Source: Gelidibacter mesophilus DSM 14095 (lineage in GTDB: Bacteria > Bacteroidota > Bacteroidia > Flavobacteriales > Flavobacteriaceae). Taken from it: DNA of 64,000 nucleotides. Of the stretch, positions 1 to 9,052 are shown piece by piece. Both the position numbers and the translations under genes were made by a program. A model generated the notes under the pieces. It saw nothing but the letters and a program-made list of their open reading frames with translations. It had not been told where the DNA came from and ran no database searches. The stretch covers positions 1 through 64,000 of the forward strand of contig NZ_AUHD01000017.1 of assembly GCF_000423005.1 (NCBI RefSeq), given 5' to 3'. Position 1 is the first letter of the stretch, and each line of letters opens with the position of its first letter.

Positions 1-33
1 GTACTGCATCTCGTGGGAGAGTAGGTCGCCGCC
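1..33 (+). rRNA. rrf: 5S rRNA gene, 3' end only
   Basis: The first 33 bases match the conserved 3' end of bacterial 5S rRNA (GTGGGAGAGTAGGTCGCCGCC). The 5' part lies outside the window, so a ribosomal operon ends here. A strong terminator follows directly. Confidence 0.85.
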
Positions 34-43
34 TTTTTTTGAG

Positions 44-77
44 AGTCCCTTCATGGCAACATGGAGGGACTTTTTTT
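44..77 (+). terminator. Rho-independent terminator of the rRNA operon
   Basis: A 12-bp stem (44-55 with 60-71, one T.G pair) closes a GCAA tetraloop and is followed by a run of seven T. It lies about 10 bases after the 5S 3' end. Confidence 0.9.
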
Positions 78-196
78 GTTTGTAGGGGTCAGGGGGCGTC
101 ATACACCATTTCAATAATGATTTCATTTAATCCGAAAGTACTTTAAATACACCTCAATTTTGTGTATTTTCAATGGCTGATACCAAATAGCGTAGA

Positions 197-2653
197 ATGG
201 ATGAAAATAGGGATATTGAGTTAGCCTGGAATTTTGTGAACAATACCAATCAAAGTATTTTCTTGACAGGAAAAGCAGGTACAGGTAAAACTACTTTTTT
301 ACATAATTTAAAGCATAATTCTTTAAAACGTATAGTAGTTGTAGCACCAACCGGAGTGGCTGCAATCAACGCCAAAGGCGTCACCATTCATTCCTTTTTT
401 CAATTGCCGTTTGGCCCCATCTTACCTGATGCTAATTCCAACACGTCCTCTGGTTTCAATAAGAAATTTAGTAAAACCAAGATCAATATTATAAAATCGA
501 TGGATTTATTAATTATTGATGAGATAAGTATGGTGCGCGCTGATGTATTGGACGGCATTGATAAAACCTTGAAGCGCTTTAGGAATAGAAATAAAGTTTT
601 TGGAGGCGTACAAGTATTGATGATTGGAGATTTACAACAGCTTTCTCCCGTCATTAGAGAGAATGAATGGCAACTGCTAAAGCCCTATTATCAAACTGGT
701 TATTTCTTTAGTAGTATTGTCTATCAGAGCTGTAATGCCATAACCATAGAACTCAGACACATCTACAGACAGGAAAATCCCAAGTTTATTGAGATTCTTA
801 ACGAAATCCGGAATAACACCTTATCACCAGCTTCTGCAGAGGAACTCAATAAAAGGTATATCAAGGATTTTAAACCCGATCCAAAGGAGGGTTATATAGC
901 ATTGACTACCCATAATAATAGAGCAGAACAGGTAAATAGTGCTGAACTAAAGTCTTTAACCACCAAATCATCTACGTATAAGGCGAAGATTTCAGGAAAG
1001 TTTCCCGATCATGCCTTTCCAAATAGCGAAGAACTAATTTTGAAAGTGGGCGCTCAGGTGATGTTTATCAAGAATGATAGCACTCCTGAAAAGCGCTATT
1101 TTAATGGGAAAATAGGGAAGGTCATTTTTTTGGATAAAGATGAAGTCGTCGTAAGATGTCCAGAAGATGAATTTAATATTAATACCACTAGAGAGGAATG
1201 GGAGAATATCAACTACTCTGTCAATGCTGAAACAAAGGCGATAACGGAAGATAAAATTGGCTCGTTTACACAAATGCCTTTACGTTTAGCTTGGGCTATT
1301 ACGATCCACAAAAGCCAAGGCTTGACCTTTGAAAAGGCCATAGTGGACGCCCAAGGTGCCTTTGCGCATGGACAAACCTATGTGGCTTTAAGTAGATGTA
1401 AATCCTTAGAAGGTCTCGTGCTAAAAAGTAAAATTGATTCGAGCCAAATCATCAATGATCAACAGGTCAGTTTATTTACGCAATCCTCAGCTGAAAATCA
1501 ACCCGATGAGCAAACGCTACAGTTGGCTAAAAAAGTCTTTCAACTCGAATCCATTCAGGACATATTTGATTTTTATGAATTCTTATATCCTATAAATCGT
1601 TTGTTGGACATCTATTATAAAAACCGAGGCAGCGTTCAAGGAAATGTGGAGGCTCCATTGATTTCTATAAAAAATGCGATTACTAATTTCTTAAAGCTAA
1701 GCAATAGTTTTAGTCTTCAATTGCATCAAATCTCAGATGATAAAAGTTTACCTGAAACCAATAGTTTGGTTCAAGAGCGATTTAATAAAGCCATTGCCTA
1801 TTTTAAATCTGAAACTGAAAAAGGGATTGTAGAGGGTTTAAAAGCTTTCAGTTTTTCAACAGATAATAAAGGCATTGAAAATGATCTTATTAAAATTTTG
1901 GATACCATCGAAGAACTTGTTACGGTCAAACTCTCTTTTTTTAATGGTTTGGCTGAAGGTTTTTCAACGCAGAAGTTTTTGGAATTGAGGGCCAAATCAA
2001 TATTCTTGACTAAGGAGAAACCAAAGAAGTCAAGAGCATCCGTAATTGATGGTACGGTTAATATTGAATTATTTGAATTGCTAAGAGAATTAAGAAATGA
2101 AATTGCGAATGAAAATGACTTGATTCACTATCAGGTCTTCACACAAAAAGCATTATATGAGATATGTGAAGTGCTTCCCGTCAATAAAAAGCAACTATTA
2201 GAAATCAATGGTTTTGGTAAAGTTAGGGTAGATAAATATGGTAGTCAGATACTCGAAGTCATAAAGGCCTATTGTGAAGAGAATGATATTGAAACTGATG
2301 AGTCTATTGTTTTGGAAAAGTCTCCAGAACCCAAAAAGAAAACGGCAAAAGTTGGATCTGATAAGATATCCTTAGAATTATTTAAATCTGGGAAAAGCGT
2401 TTCCGAAATTGCTGCAGAACGTGAGCTTGCTGAAACAACAGTTTTTGGTCATTTATCAAAATTTGTGGTGTCAGGTGAAGTCAAAGTAACGGATTTAATT
2501 TCAGAAGTACATTTTAAAGAACTGACGGAACTCATCCCAAAACAATCTTTCGAGAGTCTTTCAGAACTAAAAGGTAAACTTGATCAGAAATATAGCTATT
2601 CTGAAATAGGGTTAGTTTTAGACACTATTAGGGAGGAGGATAAGGATCTTTAG
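197..2653 (+). CDS. SF1 helicase with HRDC and C-terminal helix-turn-helix region (PIF1/RecD-like)
   Basis: An 818-residue ATP-dependent DNA helicase. The Walker A motif GKAGTGKT is at residues 25-32, Walker B DEIS at 108-111, then GDLQQLSPV near 148 and the late SF1 motifs HKSQGLTF and YVALSRC near 370-400. An HRDC-like region (about 645-700) contains LLEINGFGKVRVDKYG. The last roughly 100 residues, with VSEIAAERELAETTVFGHL, resemble the HTH region that ends many Bacteroidota helicases of this type. The gene stands alone after the rRNA terminator and converges on the acyl-CoA dehydrogenase. Role in repair or replication-fork processing is inferred from the family. Confidence 0.85.
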   Translation: MDENRDIELAWNFVNNTNQSIFLTGKAGTGKTTFLHNLKHNSLKRIVVVAPTGVAAINAKGVTIHSFFQLPFGPILPDANSNTSSGFNKKFSKTKINIIKSMDLLIIDEISMVRADVLDGIDKTLKRFRNRNKVFGGVQVLMIGDLQQLSPVIRENEWQLLKPYYQTGYFFSSIVYQSCNAITIELRHIYRQENPKFIEILNEIRNNTLSPASAEELNKRYIKDFKPDPKEGYIALTTHNNRAEQVNSAELKSLTTKSSTYKAKISGKFPDHAFPNSEELILKVGAQVMFIKNDSTPEKRYFNGKIGKVIFLDKDEVVVRCPEDEFNINTTREEWENINYSVNAETKAITEDKIGSFTQMPLRLAWAITIHKSQGLTFEKAIVDAQGAFAHGQTYVALSRCKSLEGLVLKSKIDSSQIINDQQVSLFTQSSAENQPDEQTLQLAKKVFQLESIQDIFDFYEFLYPINRLLDIYYKNRGSVQGNVEAPLISIKNAITNFLKLSNSFSLQLHQISDDKSLPETNSLVQERFNKAIAYFKSETEKGIVEGLKAFSFSTDNKGIENDLIKILDTIEELVTVKLSFFNGLAEGFSTQKFLELRAKSIFLTKEKPKKSRASVIDGTVNIELFELLRELRNEIANENDLIHYQVFTQKALYEICEVLPVNKKQLLEINGFGKVRVDKYGSQILEVIKAYCEENDIETDESIVLEKSPEPKKKTAKVGSDKISLELFKSGKSVSEIAAERELAETTVFGHLSKFVVSGEVKVTDLISEVHFKELTELIPKQSFESLSELKGKLDQKYSYSEIGLVLDTIREEDKDL

Positions 2654-2673
2654 AAACTTTTCATTTATCATAA

Positions 2674-2703
2674 AAAAAGACCCAACCTATGTTGAGTCTT
2701 TTA
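2674..2703. terminator. Bidirectional terminator between convergent genes
   Basis: The hairpin AAAAGACcCAAC / GTTGaGTCTTTT with loop CTAT (one C/A mismatch) is flanked by an A run on the left and T-rich sequence on the right, so it can serve the helicase gene and the opposing acyl-CoA dehydrogenase gene. Confidence 0.7.
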
Positions 2704-2723
2704 TTGAATTATGATTTGGAATT

Positions 2724-3866
2724 TTATTCTTTTATTAGATTTCTAGAAATGACAATCTTCTGTATCTCCGAGGTACCTTCATAGATCTGGGTAATCTTGG
2801 CGTCGCGCATCAAGCGTTCTACGTGATATTCCTTAACAAACCCGTTGCCTCCATGAATCTGGACTGCTTCAACTGTATGTTCCATCGCCACTTTAGAGGC
2901 AAATAATTTGGCCACAGCACTTGATACATCATAATTATTACCTTGATCTTTATCCCAAGCCGCTTTCATCACTAAATGGCGTGCAGCTTCAATATCCACA
3001 TACATATCTGCTAATTTAAACGCAATGGCTTGGTGATTACAGATTTCCGTTCCAAAGGCTTTCCTCTCTTTTGAATATTTTAAGGCCAATTCATAAGCAC
3101 CGGCAGCAATTCCTAAAGCTTGAGCGGCAATACCAATGCGTCCACCCGAAAGTGTTTTCATTGCAAATCTAAACCCTGCGCCATCTTCCCCAATTCGGTT
3201 TGCTTTCGGTACTTTTACATCGTTAAATTGTAAGGTATGTGTGTCACTGCCCCTAATTCCTAATTTGTCCTCTTTAGGACCAATATCAAATCCTGGAGTA
3301 CCTTTTTCAACAATAAATGCATTGATACCGTGTGAGCCTTTATGCTTGTCCGTTTGTGCAATTACCAAATACACATCAGCGCGTCCACCACTGGTAATCC
3401 AGTTTTTAGTACCATTTAAAATGTAATGGTCACCTTTTTTTATTGCTGTAGTTCTTTGTGAGGTCGCATCACTTCCTGCTTCAGGTTCGCTTAGACAAAA
3501 AGCACCCAAAAATTCGCCGGTAGCCAATTTTGTGAGATACTTTTGCTTTTGTTCTTCGTTGCCAAATCTTTCTAAACCATAACATACCAATGAATTATTT
3601 ACCGATACAATCACCGAAGCTGAGGCATCTATCTTAGATAATTCCTCCATGATCAGTATATAGGAAATGGTATCCATTCCACTGCCGCCATATTTTGGGT
3701 CAACCATGATTCCCAAAAAGCCCAAGTCTCCCATTTTTTTGACCAATTCTTTTGGAAACTGTTGCTTGTTGTCGCGCTCAATAACCCCAGGAAGAAGTTC
3801 CGAATCGGCGAAATCACGAGCTGCGTCGCGAATTAATTTATGTTCCTCTGTTAGCGTAAAATCCAT
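2724..3866 (-). CDS. Acyl-CoA dehydrogenase (short-chain/butyryl type)
   Basis: A 380-residue FAD enzyme that oxidises acyl-CoA to trans-2-enoyl-CoA in fatty-acid or branched-chain amino-acid breakdown. Visible signatures are FCLSEPEAGSDA (flavin/substrate region), SGGRIGIAAQALGIA, IHGGNGFVKEYHVERLMRDA and the C-terminal YEGTSEIQ, whose Glu (about residue 363) is the expected catalytic base in this subfamily. Length is normal and complete. It is monocistronic with its own upstream promoter-like element at 3904-3934. Chain-length preference cannot be read from the sequence. Confidence 0.93.
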   Translation of the reverse strand: MDFTLTEEHKLIRDAARDFADSELLPGVIERDNKQQFPKELVKKMGDLGFLGIMVDPKYGGSGMDTISYILIMEELSKIDASASVIVSVNNSLVCYGLERFGNEEQKQKYLTKLATGEFLGAFCLSEPEAGSDATSQRTTAIKKGDHYILNGTKNWITSGGRADVYLVIAQTDKHKGSHGINAFIVEKGTPGFDIGPKEDKLGIRGSDTHTLQFNDVKVPKANRIGEDGAGFRFAMKTLSGGRIGIAAQALGIAAGAYELALKYSKERKAFGTEICNHQAIAFKLADMYVDIEAARHLVMKAAWDKDQGNNYDVSSAVAKLFASKVAMEHTVEAVQIHGGNGFVKEYHVERLMRDAKITQIYEGTSEIQKIVISRNLIKE

Positions 3867-3903
3867 AGTATAAGGTAATTGTTGATTTGTTAGAAAATGA
3901 ATG

Positions 3904-3934
3904 CAAAGATAAGGTTTTACTACTATTTTTTCAA
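3904..3934 (-). promoter_or_regulatory. Candidate promoter of the acyl-CoA dehydrogenase gene
   Basis: On the minus strand TTG, 20 bases, TATCTTTG fits the Bacteroidota -33/-7 form (TTG ... TAnnTTTG). It ends about 38 bases before the start codon. Confidence 0.6.
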
Positions 3935-3957
3935 TTTGAATAGCTATTTTTACACTT

Positions 3958-5022
3958 ATGAATAAAAATCACTACAACGTTATAGGCGTGATGTCAGGTA
4001 CATCCTTGGATGGGATTGACCTAGCCCATTGTTCTTTTACATACAGCAACCAATGGAATTTTGAGATATTGGAGGCAGAAACTTATGCATATTCCTCAGA
4101 TTGGGTATGGAAATTGAAGAATTTGGTAACATTGACCAAGGCCGAATTAGTAGAATTGGATGAGGATTATACAATTTTTTTAGGAGAGACCATTCTTCAG
4201 TTTATTCAAAAGCATAAACTTTCCGGGTTAGATGCCATTTGCTCTCATGGGCATACAGCATTACACCAACCGGAAAATAGGCTGACCTATCAAATTGGTA
4301 ATTTGCCAAATTTAGCAACCTTTTTAGATGAAACCGTAGTGTGTGATTTTAGGGTTGCTGATGTAGTTTTAGGTGGTCAAGGTGCGCCTTTAGTACCAAT
4401 AGGCGATAAGTTGATGTTTTCTCAATATGAATTTTGTTTAAATTTAGGCGGGTTTGCAAATATCTCAACGGAAATTAGCGGGAAGCGAATCGCCTATGAT
4501 ATTTGCCCTGTGAATATTGTACTGAATCATTATGTAAGTGATTTAGGTTTAGATTATGATGATGCGGGGAAGATAGCGGCCTCCGGGACTATTGACCAAG
4601 CCTTGCTACAGGAGTTGAATGCTTTGAGCTTTTATGAAATCGCTTATCCAAAATCTTTAGGATTGGAATGGGTCAAAACAGAAATTTTCCCACTAATTGA
4701 TGAACGCAATTTGGATACCAAAGATACTTTAAGAACTTTTGTCGAGCATATCACAATTCAAATTTCACAGGTCATCAATTCAAAAAATAATGCCTCAGTG
4801 CTCACGACTGGAGGAGGTGCATTTAATGATTTTTTAATGGAATGCCTGTCCGATAAAACTTCCAATGTTATTGTAATCCCCGAAAAAAAACTAATTGACA
4901 ACAAAGAAGCACTCATTTTTGCATTTTTGGGCGTTTTAAAACTTCGCAATGAAAACAACTGCTTAAGTAGTGTGACAGGGGCATTAAATGATCATAGTTC
5001 AGGTAAAATTTATTATCCTTAA
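3958..5022 (+). CDS. anmK: Anhydro-N-acetylmuramic acid kinase
   Basis: A 354-residue kinase of peptidoglycan recycling that converts 1,6-anhydro-MurNAc to MurNAc-6-phosphate. The N-terminal VIGVMSGTSLDGIDLA signature is diagnostic of AnmK. Further family features are CSHGHTALHQP, FRVADVVLGGQGAPLVPIGD, NLGGFANIS and the phosphate-2-like TTGGGAFNDFLM. The length is somewhat below that of the enterobacterial enzyme but complete. It is transcribed divergently from the acyl-CoA dehydrogenase across a 91-bp gap. Confidence 0.94.
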   Translation: MNKNHYNVIGVMSGTSLDGIDLAHCSFTYSNQWNFEILEAETYAYSSDWVWKLKNLVTLTKAELVELDEDYTIFLGETILQFIQKHKLSGLDAICSHGHTALHQPENRLTYQIGNLPNLATFLDETVVCDFRVADVVLGGQGAPLVPIGDKLMFSQYEFCLNLGGFANISTEISGKRIAYDICPVNIVLNHYVSDLGLDYDDAGKIAASGTIDQALLQELNALSFYEIAYPKSLGLEWVKTEIFPLIDERNLDTKDTLRTFVEHITIQISQVINSKNNASVLTTGGGAFNDFLMECLSDKTSNVIVIPEKKLIDNKEALIFAFLGVLKLRNENNCLSSVTGALNDHSSGKIYYP

Positions 5023-5034
5023 AATTATTGCAAA

Positions 5035-5069
5035 TTTGATTCATAGCGATGCTTAGTTTTTTATATTTG
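5035..5069 (+). promoter_or_regulatory. Candidate promoter of the exbB-exbD-tonB-folC operon
   Basis: TTTG at 5035-5038, a 23-base spacer, then TATATTTG at 5062-5069, matching the Bacteroidota TTTG / TAnnTTTG pair. A transcript starting near 5076 would have a leader of about 150 bases before the ATG at 5229. Confidence 0.5.
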
Positions 5070-5228
5070 TCACGAAAATTAAACGCGGTAACAGCGCTTT
5101 TTTGTTCTACATACAATACATCTTAAGCGCCTTACGATTAATGTCTACTAGAACACGAATAAAAAATATACTTAAGTTCAGTTTTGAACGTTTACACACT
5201 TATTAATTCAATTTTAATAAATTTTAAT

Positions 5229-5924
5229 ATGATATTACAGAGTACTATTCAAGATGGAGTGGAACTTGTTCCAGAAGCAGAATCAGTTGAAAAAACATTG
5301 TCCATAATTGAATTGATAAGTAGTGGAGGAACTGCGGGAATTATCATCATGGCCCTTTTGTTTGTGTTGTTGGTTTTTGCAATATATATTTATTTCGAAA
5401 GATTATTTGCTGTAAAGGCAGCATCTCAAATAGATTCAAATTTCATGAATCAAATAAAAGATCACGTGTCCAATGGAAAAACAGATTCTGCCCAGATTCT
5501 ATGTGCCCAAGTCAATACGCCAGTATCTCGATTAATCAATAAAGGGATCAGCCGAATCGGCAAGCCTTTGGAAGACATTAGTACGGCTTTGGAAAGTGCA
5601 GGACGATTGGAAGTTTATGAATTGGAAAAAAACGTGAGTGTTCTGGCTACCATTTCGGGTGTAGCGCCAATGATTGGATTCTTAGGTACTGTTATTGGAA
5701 TGATTTTATCCATCTTTGAAATTGCAAACGCGGGCGGTCAAATCGACATCAAACTTTTGGCAGACGGACTCTATACAGCAATGACTACCACTGTTGGTGG
5801 ATTGATTGTAGGTATCGTCGCCTATATGGCCTATAACCATTTGGTAGTTAAAACAGATAAAGTTGTGCATCAGATGGAGGCCAACTCATTAGAGTTTTTA
5901 GACCACTTGAACGAACCGATTTAA
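5229..5924 (+). CDS. exbB: MotA/TolQ/ExbB proton channel family protein
   Basis: A 231-residue inner-membrane subunit of the ExbB-ExbD proton channel that powers TonB. Three hydrophobic segments are visible: about 35-57, 135-160 (GVAPMIGFLGTVIGMILSIF) and 178-205 (the family-typical TTVGGLIVGIVAYMAYN). The reading frame extends 45 bases upstream to a TTG, but the ATG at 5229 gives the usual family N-terminus and is preferred. It is followed by exbD after 133 bases, then tonB and folC in the same orientation. Confidence 0.92.
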   Translation: MILQSTIQDGVELVPEAESVEKTLSIIELISSGGTAGIIIMALLFVLLVFAIYIYFERLFAVKAASQIDSNFMNQIKDHVSNGKTDSAQILCAQVNTPVSRLINKGISRIGKPLEDISTALESAGRLEVYELEKNVSVLATISGVAPMIGFLGTVIGMILSIFEIANAGGQIDIKLLADGLYTAMTTTVGGLIVGIVAYMAYNHLVVKTDKVVHQMEANSLEFLDHLNEPI

Positions 5925-6057
5925 TTCAGTCTGTAGTTGATAATCTTTAGTTCTCAAATGCGGGAAGGTTAAGTTGGAAGCCTAATTTATTGGCACTTGC
6001 CTGCTGAGCAGACATGAGAAGGCATTAGAAAAATGATAATTTGAGTAATACTTAATT

Positions 6058-6450
6058 ATGAATATAAGAGGAAGAAATAAAGTAACACCAGAGTTCAATA
6101 TGTCGTCAATGACAGATATTGTTTTCTTGTTATTGATATTTTTTATGTTGGCATCTACATTGGTAACGACTAATGCTATTGACATCTTGCTACCTAAAGC
6201 TGGTGGGAAAACGGAAAATAAAAAATCGGTCGCTGTAAGTATTACCAAAGATTTAAACTATTATATCGATCAAAAGTTGGTTGGGGAAAGTGTTTTGGAA
6301 CTTGAATTAAAGAATGTTCTCGCCAATCAGGAAGAACCTACCATTGTTTTAAGAGCTGAAAAATCCGTTGCTGTAGAGAATGTCGTTAAGGTAATGGACA
6401 TTGCCAACAGAAATAAATTTAAGGTGATATTGGCGGTTAAGCCTAATTAA
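6058..6450 (+). CDS. exbD: Biopolymer transport protein ExbD
   Basis: A 130-residue partner of ExbB. The N-terminus EFNMSSMTDIVFLLLIFFMLAST carries the one membrane helix with the conserved Asp (TDIVF) that shuttles protons, followed by a periplasmic domain ending with MDIANRNKFKVILAVKP, typical of ExbD/TolR. It lies between exbB and tonB. Confidence 0.93.
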   Translation: MNIRGRNKVTPEFNMSSMTDIVFLLLIFFMLASTLVTTNAIDILLPKAGGKTENKKSVAVSITKDLNYYIDQKLVGESVLELELKNVLANQEEPTIVLRAEKSVAVENVVKVMDIANRNKFKVILAVKPN

Positions 6451-6495
6451 GGCCTATTTCACCTGCATTGGAATTTGTAGATTTTATAAAATGAA

Positions 6496-7377
6496 ATGAA
6501 ATATCTGAAAACCAAACATGAACGCAATTCAGCAAAACTCACCACACTTATTGTGGTTATTCTGCTGTTGCTATTATTTGTGATGGGGCCTCCCTATATG
6601 GATCCGCCATTGGAATATGGGATTGCAGTCAATTTTGGTGATTCAGAAGTAGGCAGTGGCGCTGTACAACCGCTTAAACCTGTTAAATCAGAACCCAAAG
6701 AGGTGGTCACTGAACCGGTGGTAAAGGAAACGAAAGTTGAAGAAGAAAAGACAGAACCTACAAAATCAGAACAACCAGCTGAAAAAGTATTGACGGAAGA
6801 CAATTCTGAAGCTATTGCCATGAAAAAACAAAAGGAGGCTGCAGATGCCAAGGCAAAAGCGGATGCTAAAGCAAAGGTAGAGCGCGTGCAAAAAGCAAAG
6901 GAAGCTGCCGAAGCTAAAAAACGGCAGGAAGAAGCTGATAAAAAGGCTAAGTTGGATGCCTTGATTGGCGGAGTTAAAAAATCGGAGGGTAAAACCACCG
7001 GTGGCGAAGGTGATGATGCTAAACCAGGGGATAAAGGCCAATTAGACGGCGATCCATATGCTCCGAGCTATTTTGGACAACCTGGTACTGGTAGTGGGGG
7101 CAGTGGCGGTGGTTACGGATTAAACGGCCGAGGCAAACCTTCAAATAGTAAAGTCGTACCTGATTGTGATGAAGAGGGAAGGGTCGTGGTAGAAATCCAC
7201 GTGAACAGAGACGGCCGGGTTGTAAATGCCATCCCTGGAAAAAAGGGAACTACAGGAAATATATGCCTCTATGAAGCCGCCCGAAAAACGGCGCTCACCT
7301 ATAAATGGCCAGCCGATCCAAAGGCGCCATCTACCCAAGTAGGTTTTGTGAAAATCGATTTTAGCGTTACTCAATAA
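6496..7377 (+). CDS. tonB: Energy transducer TonB
   Basis: A 293-residue periplasm-spanning protein. One N-terminal membrane helix lies at about residues 15-33 (TTLIVVILLLLLFVMG). A Pro/Glu/Lys-rich stretch and a long Lys/Ala/Glu segment with heptad-like character (about 95-155) come next, then a Gly-rich linker (about 165-210), then a TonB C-terminal domain (about 210-293) with VVVEIHVNRDGRVVNA. It transfers energy from ExbBD to TonB-dependent receptors such as SusC. Its stop codon abuts the folC ATG. Confidence 0.9.
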   Translation: MKYLKTKHERNSAKLTTLIVVILLLLLFVMGPPYMDPPLEYGIAVNFGDSEVGSGAVQPLKPVKSEPKEVVTEPVVKETKVEEEKTEPTKSEQPAEKVLTEDNSEAIAMKKQKEAADAKAKADAKAKVERVQKAKEAAEAKKRQEEADKKAKLDALIGGVKKSEGKTTGGEGDDAKPGDKGQLDGDPYAPSYFGQPGTGSGGSGGGYGLNGRGKPSNSKVVPDCDEEGRVVVEIHVNRDGRVVNAIPGKKGTTGNICLYEAARKTALTYKWPADPKAPSTQVGFVKIDFSVTQ

Positions 7378-8598
7378 ATGACCTATCAAGATACAGTCAA
7401 TTGGATGTTTCGGCAGTTGCCAATGTATCAAAACCAAGGCAAGACAGCTTATAAAGCCAACTTGGATAATACTCTGCAGTTAGCTGAATATCTTAAGCAT
7501 CCCGAAAATAACTTCAAAAGTATCCATGTGGCCGGTACCAATGGGAAAGGTTCGACGAGTCATATGTTGGCGTCCATTTTACAAGAATCGGGTTACAAGG
7601 TTGGCCTCTATACGTCTCCACATTTAAAAGATTTTAGGGAGCGTATTAAAATCAATGGCAATGAGATAAGTGAGGACTTTGTTGTAAAATTCATCCGCAA
7701 TCACCAATCATTTTTTGAAACACATGCGTTGTCATTTTTTGAAATGACAGTCGGAATGGCTTTTGACTATTTCTCTAAAGAAAAAGTGGACATCGCTATT
7801 GTTGAAGTAGGGATGGGAGGACGGTTGGATTCTACAAATATCATTACGCCAGAGCTGTCTGTTATTACAAATATTGGGTTAGATCACACCCAGTTTTTAG
7901 GAACGACGTTAGAAGTCATCGCGTATGAAAAAGGTGGAATCATAAAGACTAATGTGCCGGTGGTTATAGGAGAAACGCAACCAGAAACAGCTCCTGTTTT
8001 TAAGAAGCTTGCTGCCCAACGTGATGCCGATATCTTTTTTGCAGATCAGATAGAAGCTTTACAAGATTATAACTCCGACTTAAAAGGCGCTTATCAGAAG
8101 AAAAATAAGGAGACAGTGCTGGCCGCAATACATATCATTCGTGAAAAGTCGTTCGAAATATCAGAGGAATCACTTAAGAACGGCTTTCAGTTTGTTATAA
8201 GGAACACAGGACTGAATGGGCGTTGGCAAATTCTGCAGGAAGAACCAAAGATTATTTGTGATACAGCGCATAACGCTGAAGGTTTAAAATATACCATGGA
8301 CCAATTGTTAGAAGAGCGATATGTACAGTTGCATATGGTGTTTGGGGTTGTAAATGACAAGGATGTAACTTCCATTTTATCTTTATTGCCTAAACATGCT
8401 ATCTATTATTTTTGCCGACCTAATATTCCGAGAGGATTAAATGCAGAAGAGTTACACAATATTTTTGTTGCGAACGGATTTAAAGGTGCCGCTTATGGTA
8501 GTGTTAAAGACGCGTTAAGTGCAGCAAAACAATGTTCTACAAAATTAGATGTGATATATGTAGGTGGCAGCACCTTTGTTGTAGCAGAAATAATTTAA
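7378..8598 (+). CDS. folC: Bifunctional folylpolyglutamate synthase/dihydrofolate synthase
   Basis: A 406-residue Mur-ligase-family enzyme that adds glutamate to dihydropteroate and folates. The P-loop HVAGTNGKGSTSHMLAS (about residues 51-67), the YTSPHLKDFRERI segment, EVGMGGRLDSTN, TNIGLDHTQFLG and DTAHNAEGL are all in family order. Its ATG starts at the base after the tonB stop, so the two are probably translationally coupled. The link between folC and the exb/ton genes looks positional rather than functional. Confidence 0.94.
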   Translation: MTYQDTVNWMFRQLPMYQNQGKTAYKANLDNTLQLAEYLKHPENNFKSIHVAGTNGKGSTSHMLASILQESGYKVGLYTSPHLKDFRERIKINGNEISEDFVVKFIRNHQSFFETHALSFFEMTVGMAFDYFSKEKVDIAIVEVGMGGRLDSTNIITPELSVITNIGLDHTQFLGTTLEVIAYEKGGIIKTNVPVVIGETQPETAPVFKKLAAQRDADIFFADQIEALQDYNSDLKGAYQKKNKETVLAAIHIIREKSFEISEESLKNGFQFVIRNTGLNGRWQILQEEPKIICDTAHNAEGLKYTMDQLLEERYVQLHMVFGVVNDKDVTSILSLLPKHAIYYFCRPNIPRGLNAEELHNIFVANGFKGAAYGSVKDALSAAKQCSTKLDVIYVGGSTFVVAEII

Positions 8599-8617
8599 AA
8601 TTTTTATTAAAAAGCTT

Positions 8618-8646
8618 TTGGGATATCAAAAACTAATCTATATTTG
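8618..8646 (+). promoter_or_regulatory. Promoter of the tRNA-Val genes
   Basis: TTG at 8618-8620 (within CTTTTGG), 18 bases, then TATATTTG at 8639-8646: a very close match to the Bacteroidota consensus. The tRNA begins 13 bases later. Confidence 0.75.
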
Positions 8647-8658
8647 CATCCCGTAATA

Positions 8659-8733
8659 GGGCGATTAGCTCAGCTGGTTCAGAGCACCTCGTTTACACCG
8701 AGGGGGTCGGGGGTTCGAACCCCTCATCGCCCA
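8659..8733 (+). tRNA. tRNA-Val (anticodon TAC)
   Basis: A complete 75-base cloverleaf: acceptor GGGCGAT / ATCGCCC, D-arm GCTC..GAGC, anticodon stem CCTCG / CGAGG with loop TTTACAC (anticodon TAC, normal T33), T-arm with GGTTCGAAC-type loop, discriminator A. The 3' CCA is not encoded. Confidence 0.95.
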
Positions 8734-8736
8734 CTA

Positions 8737-8764
8737 AAGTTCATACATTGTATGGACTTTTTTT
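8737..8764 (+). terminator. Hairpin between the two tRNA-Val genes
   Basis: A 10-bp stem (8737-8746 with 8750-8759, one T.G pair) with loop ATT, followed by T residues. It separates the first tRNA-Val from the second, so the second may depend on read-through or its own promoter. Confidence 0.7.
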
Positions 8765-8774
8765 ATAAACAGCA

Positions 8775-8849
8775 GGTCCATTAACTCAGCTGGTTCAGAG
8801 TGTCACGTCGACAACGTGGAAGTCACTGGTTCGAATCCAGTATGGACCA
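8775..8849 (+). tRNA. tRNA-Val-like (anticodon GAC) with atypical anticodon loop
   Basis: A 75-base cloverleaf: acceptor GGTCCAT / ATGGACC, D-arm ACTC..GAGT, anticodon stem TCACG / CGTGG, T-arm ACTGG TTCGAAT CCAGT, discriminator A. The anticodon loop reads TCGACAA, so anticodon GAC is preceded by C at position 33 instead of the nearly universal T. The anticodon stem also has a T.G pair. Its 3' 26 bases belong to the repeat that borders the integrated element. It is either a functional but unusual tRNA or one decaying after integration. Confidence 0.75.
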
Positions 8850-8850
8850 C
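8824..8850 (+). repeat. attL: tRNA-Val 3' end, left copy
   Basis: This 27-bp stretch from the T-arm (CACTGGTTCGAA) to GGACCAC is identical to 19565-19591. Here it forms the 3' part of a complete tRNA, as expected for the side that reconstitutes the target gene. Confidence 0.82.
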
Positions 8851-8950
8851 TTTTATGGTATTTTTGTAAATTATAATATATGTAATTGTTTGATTTACAG
8901 GTAAATACATTTTAATAGTTGTTAAATGATTTGATTTAACATCAAAGTTT

Positions 8951-8968
8951 AGGTGACCTATTCGGTTA
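8951..8968 (+). repeat. 18-bp direct repeat, left copy (possible integrase arm site)
   Basis: AGGTGACCTATTCGGTTA occurs here, 100 bases inside attL, and again at 19497-19514, 50 bases inside attR. Its position in both element arms and the same orientation suggest arm-type binding sites for the integrase. Confidence 0.6.
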
Positions 8969-9052
8969 GCTCGAATTATTATCTTTTAGGTTTTAATTCT
9001 ATTATACGTATGGTTTGACTTTCGTTTTTAATGAATATTTAAAAAACGAACT

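Noticed and set aside
6594-7041. Ala/Ser- and Phe-rich frames opposite tonB
   Set aside because: They mirror the Lys/Ala/Glu-rich segment of TonB on the other strand and have no independent support.
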